From assembly GCA_900546285.1 (NCBI GenBank), contig URCJ01000001.1, forward strand, positions 1 to 64,000: a stretch of DNA of 64,000 nucleotides. Reading direction: 5' to 3'. This document shows, in pieces, positions 61,514 through 64,000 of this stretch; position 1 is the stretch's first letter, and each line of letters begins with the position of its first letter. The translations under genes were made by a program, and so were the position numbers. The notes beneath the pieces are model-generated. The model searched no databases. It had not been told where the DNA came from and worked only from the letters and a program-made list of their open reading frames with translations. Source of the stretch: an uncultured Solobacterium sp. (GTDB taxonomy: Bacteria; Bacillota_I; Bacilli_A; Erysipelotrichales; Erysipelotrichaceae).

Positions 61514-62252
61514 TAACAATTTAGGTTTTATTCATTCATGCGAATCCTTTGGCTCAGTTGATGGGCCAGGGGTTCGCTATATTGTTTTTATGCAAGGTTG
61601 CAATATGCGTTGTGCATATTGTCATAATCCAGATACTTGGAAGACAGGTGTTGGTGATAAAACCGCCAAGGAAATCTTTGATAAGGCTATTAGATGCAAG
61701 TCTTACTGGCGAAATGGTGGTGGTATTACCGTTTCTGGTGGTGAACCCTTATTACAACTTGATTTCTTGATTGATCTATTTACTTTATGTAAACAAGATG
61801 GTGTTAATACTTGTATTGATACTTGTGGTCAACCTTTTGATTTAAACAATAGTGAATTCATGTCTAAGTTTGATGAGTTATTAGAGCTTACTGATTTACT
61901 TTTAGTGGATCTTAAGCATATTGATAATGAGAAACACATTGAACTTACTGGTAAGCCAAATACTAATATTTTAGAGATGTTTAAGTATTTGGATGAGAAG
62001 AATAAGCCTATTTGGATTAGACATGTTCTTGTTCCTGGTATTAATGATGATGAGGCTTCTTTAAATAGAACTAAGGGATTTATTGATTCTTTATCTAATG
62101 TGAAAAGGGTTGAGGTTCTTCCTTATCATACTCTTGGTATACACAAATGGGAGATGCTAGGTATTAAATATCGCTTAGATGGTGTTTTACCTCCTAGCAA
62201 GGAACAAATAAGTAGAGCTAATACAATTTTAGATACTCAAAAATACAAATAA
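61500..62252 (+). CDS. pflA: Pyruvate formate-lyase activating enzyme PflA
   Basis: About 250 residues from ATG 61500, which overlaps pflB by 14 bases. The radical SAM motif CNMRCAYC binds the 4Fe-4S cluster that makes the glycyl radical on PflB. The leading [21 protein letters not shown] and [14 protein letters not shown] segments are typical. The earlier in-frame TTG at 61479 is unnecessary. A terminator follows at once, and a second copy of that terminator lies 1.3 kb further on. Confidence 0.95.
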   Translation: MTTCNNNLGFIHSCESFGSVDGPGVRYIVFMQGCNMRCAYCHNPDTWKTGVGDKTAKEIFDKAIRCKSYWRNGGGITVSGGEPLLQLDFLIDLFTLCKQDGVNTCIDTCGQPFDLNNSEFMSKFDELLELTDLLLVDLKHIDNEKHIELTGKPNTNILEMFKYLDEKNKPIWIRHVLVPGINDDEASLNRTKGFIDSLSNVKRVEVLPYHTLGIHKWEMLGIKYRLDGVLPPSKEQISRANTILDTQKYK

Positions 62253-62282
62253 GTCATTGCCTAAGGTGATGACTTTTTTATA
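62251..62282 (+). terminator. Terminator after pflA (copy 1)
   Basis: Stem AAGTCATTGCC / GGTGATGACTT with a TAA loop and T6. The 32 bases from AAGTCATT through TTTTTTATA are repeated exactly at 63542-63573. Confidence 0.88.
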
Positions 62283-62320
62283 GCCTTTTCAATCTTATGA
62301 TAATCACTCAAATATATTGA

Positions 62321-62350
62321 TTGATAACTTGTGATAACTTGTGATAATTT
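62321..62350 (+). repeat. Three 10-bp direct repeats
   Basis: TTGATAACTT, GTGATAACTT and GTGATAATTT in tandem, one helical turn apart, about 140 bases upstream of the secreted-protein gene. They look like iterons for a regulator. Confidence 0.7.
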
Positions 62351-62491
62351 GCAATTAATCGTTGAGTATGTTTTAATTTAATTGTAAATGGTACAGTAAT
62401 TGATATTTGTTTCTATATGTATGTAATCATTAAGAAACATAAGCACTAGTAATTCTTTCTTGATGTGGAACTAAAAAAGGAGGTTGAAAAA
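62351..62491 (+). other. Untranslated leader/promoter region of islet
   Basis: AT-rich and non-coding. Several weak -10-like boxes are present but no pair with a good -35 stands out. A strong AAGGAGG Shine-Dalgarno closes the region. Confidence 0.5.
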
Positions 62492-62998
62492 ATGAAAAAG
62501 AGAGTTATTTTGTTTGTTTCCATACTTATGATTTTTAATGTTTTTTGCATTAAAGATGTAAGAGCTAATGATGAAGAACCTTATGGAGTTGTTTGCCAAT
62601 ACTACCAGTCATACAGATCTCAATCTACAACAAGGGATGTAAAGGTACCTGCAAGAACGATGACAGGTATAAATAATACTGGAACAGAACAGTCAGAACA
62701 ATTCTCTGCTAGTAGGGAGGTTTCTTTTGTGGGAAATGTATCAGTAAGTGTCGAACGAGAATTGATATTAACTACTGTTGGAGGTACAGTCGAAGTTTCG
62801 TATGGTGTTAGTACAACAGACGTACACACTGTCAATATGGTAATACCACCTTACACCACTTATCATGTTGAAATTGGTTCATATAAAACAACTACAAATG
62901 GCTATATTCAAACTACATATACAGATTGTTCAACAAGCACTTCATCTTTGAAAAATTTGAAGTACACAACAGGACCTTACGCTGATTGGTATGAGTAA
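62492..62998 (+). CDS. Secreted Ser/Thr-rich beta-type protein, unknown
   Basis: 168 residues from ATG 62492, chosen for the AAGGAGG Shine-Dalgarno; a GTG at 62465 would lie before it. Signal peptide about 1-25, predicted cleavage after VRA. The mature protein is rich in Ser, Thr, Val and Tyr with alternating polar and hydrophobic residues across ~70-150, suggesting long beta strands, and has two widely spaced cysteines that could form a disulfide. This pattern is seen in beta-pore toxins (ETX/MTX2, aerolysin type) and in some adhesins, but I see no diagnostic motif, so function is unknown. Confidence 0.75.
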   Translation: MKKRVILFVSILMIFNVFCIKDVRANDEEPYGVVCQYYQSYRSQSTTRDVKVPARTMTGINNTGTEQSEQFSASREVSFVGNVSVSVERELILTTVGGTVEVSYGVSTTDVHTVNMVIPPYTTYHVEIGSYKTTTNGYIQTTYTDCSTSTSSLKNLKYTTGPYADWYE

Positions 62999-63488
62999 GA
63001 TAAATGTTAATAAAAAGATAATTGTCATAGTAGTTGTTATAATTGCGTCTATTGGTTTGGGTTTTGTTCTTGGCACGTTTTATGAAAAATCTAAGCATAA
63101 TTTCGAAAAAGTTGATATTAGCCCTTATGCAGTATTTAAAAAAATAATAATTAATAATGTTGTCTTTGATGACGAGTATGTAAATATGGTTATTGAATAC
63201 GAAGTGGAAGATGAACCTAGTAAACTATGTAAAGCTGGTATTATCAATAACGAATTTCAATTTGAGGTCAGTGGAGCTGTCTATGTTGATGAGTCAAGAA
63301 TTCCTTTTGAAAATTTAGAAGAGCCAATTACATTAGACGCAAATCGTAGTGGTAAACTTAGTATAAAAATGAAATTGAGTAGCGAGGCAAAATTGTTAGG
63401 AGCTGATTTCCTAAATAAATGTCGTCATGTTGAAGCAAGATTGAACTTCAATATTAATGATTCTTATTTATGTACATACTTAAAATGA
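62991..63488 (+). CDS. Single-pass membrane protein, unknown
   Basis: 165 residues. One N-terminal membrane helix (about 9-28) leaves an extracellular domain of ~135 residues with two or three cysteines and predicted beta structure. It overlaps the secreted-protein gene by 8 bases, so the two are translated together; a surface partner or an immunity-like protein for it are both possible. Neither protein is recognised. Confidence 0.72.
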   Translation: MSKINVNKKIIVIVVVIIASIGLGFVLGTFYEKSKHNFEKVDISPYAVFKKIIINNVVFDDEYVNMVIEYEVEDEPSKLCKAGIINNEFQFEVSGAVYVDESRIPFENLEEPITLDANRSGKLSIKMKLSSEAKLLGADFLNKCRHVEARLNFNINDSYLCTYLK

Positions 63489-63541
63489 TACTTTCTTAAA
63501 CAAAAACAATTTACAAGTGCTTTTTGTTATATCTAATACAA

Positions 63542-63573
63542 AAGTCATTGCCTAAGGTGATGACTTTTTTATA
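63542..63573 (+). terminator. Terminator (copy 2), end of islet
   Basis: Exact 32-base copy of 62251-62282. The upstream word ATACAA is also shared, apart from a 2-base gap. Confidence 0.88.
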
Positions 63574-63577
63574 TCAT
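63572..63577 (+). promoter_or_regulatory. -10 box of last gene, leaderless type
   Basis: TATCAT, 7 bases before the ATG at 63585. It overlaps the last two bases of the duplicated terminator. Confidence 0.4.
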
Positions 63578-63584
63578 AAATATA

Positions 63585-64000
63585 ATGAAAAGTGTTTTAG
63601 GCCGTATCATTACTTTGGTGTTCATGGTTCTTGGTGAACTAGCTTTAGGGGTCTTGTTATTTAATTATTTGACTTCTAAATTTGTTTTTATTGAAGTTTT
63701 TTTACATATACTAGCGGTAATTGTGGTCTTAAATATTATTAGAACTTCTAAGCATTTATCTAGTGATATAACTTGGATTTTTTTAATTATTTTATTTCCA
63801 GTACCAGCTACTTTTGTCTTTCTTTTGACTTATTTTAATTTGTTTATTAATAGAACTTTTAAGTCAATTGTTAAGGAAGAAAAGAAGGCAGTTACTTTTC
63901 TTAAACAGGATGATGATGTATTAGAGGATTTAAAGAGTGAATGTATTGATTATTATCAAGATTTCATGTTTCTAAAAAATAGTAATTTTCCTATCTACCA
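63585..64000 (+). CDS. Cardiolipin-synthase-like protein, 5' part only
   Basis: The frame from ATG 63585 is open to the window edge, giving 138 residues plus a partial codon. Two membrane helices lie near 8-30 and 35-52, and a third hydrophobic segment (WIFLIILFPVPATFVFLLTY near 69-88) fits the PLDc_N domain that precedes the HKD catalytic domains of cardiolipin synthase. The HKD motifs would lie outside the window, so this remains a family guess. The start has no Shine-Dalgarno. Confidence 0.6.
   Translation, partial: MKSVLGRIITLVFMVLGELALGVLLFNYLTSKFVFIEVFLHILAVIVVLNIIRTSKHLSSDITWIFLIILFPVPATFVFLLTYFNLFINRTFKSIVKEEKKAVTFLKQDDDVLEDLKSECIDYYQDFMFLKNSNFPIY

Noticed and set aside
1..64000. Alternative genetic code with TGA as Trp, as in Mollicutes
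   Set aside because: TGA ends murA, dnaE and both histidine-kinase/methyltransferase units where expected, and Trp positions use TGG.

Overview
The window is AT-rich bacterial chromosome with very dense coding and the standard code: TGA is used as a stop and Trp is TGG. It looks like a low-GC, anaerobic member of the Bacillota. The class Erysipelotrichia is my best guess, from overall gene content rather than a marker comparison. Supporting signs are Gram-positive gene order (rpsF-ssb-rpsR, then yybS-gdpP-rplI-dnaB, then an HtrA-like protease and rlmH), an HPr with both His15 and Ser46, murA, lipoprotein-type ABC binding proteins, pyruvate formate-lyase and its activase, and an oxygen-independent fermentative flavour. 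Wall synthesis and two-component genes argue against Mollicutes.

Layout. 0.2-5.5 kb: tRNA/rRNA modification genes (mnmM, ytqA-type radical SAM, rlmA), an unknown tail-anchored protein with a DNA-level 12-mer repeat, tRNA-Gln(CTG) and a two-component system. 5.5-14.4 kb: the ribosomal, replication and c-di-AMP block, running into an M23 endopeptidase, a serine protease and rlmH. 14.4-21.7 kb: ptsH behind a cre-like promoter, phosphoglucomutase, trmR-like methyltransferase, a large acidic repeat protein, an SH3-like membrane protein and murA. 21.7-23.5 kb: an intact IS30-family element with perfect 29-bp ends, inserted right at the murA stop codon. 23.5-23.9 kb: a Tyr-Gln-Lys-Gly tRNA operon. 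23.9-27.5 kb: ogt, hslO, dusB and a glycosyltransferase. 27.5-36 kb: a guanine-class riboswitch with an NCS2 purine permease, divergent from a BMP-type nucleoside ABC transporter that is followed by psuK and psuG, together a probable pseudouridine uptake and catabolism locus. 36-44.4 kb: brkB, a HAD phosphatase, rlmI-like, DUF349, an ABC exporter, a NusG paralogue, and a Y-family polymerase/YolD pair divergent from a LexA-like repressor. 44.4-48.1 kb: a copper operon copA-csoR-ispG with a textbook CsoR operator. 48.1-53.9 kb: dnaE, a second two-component system and a TrmN6-like methyltransferase. 53.9-58.2 kb: an mglBAC sugar ABC operon with two GCGC-type operators and an unusual InlB-repeat membrane protein at its end. 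58.2-62.3 kb: degV, pflB, pflA. 62.3-63.6 kb: a two-gene islet for a secreted and a membrane protein, bounded by two copies of one terminator. 63.6-64 kb: the start of a cardiolipin-synthase-like gene cut by the window edge.

The most striking system-level signal is in the promoters. For about a dozen transcription units the -10 box ends only 6-7 bases before the ATG, so transcription should start on the A of the start codon and the mRNAs should be leaderless. Abundantly expressed or regulated units (rpsF, ptsH, the BMP transporter, mgl, pfl, DUF349) instead have true leaders and strong Shine-Dalgarno sites. No CRISPR array, prophage or classical defence island was seen.
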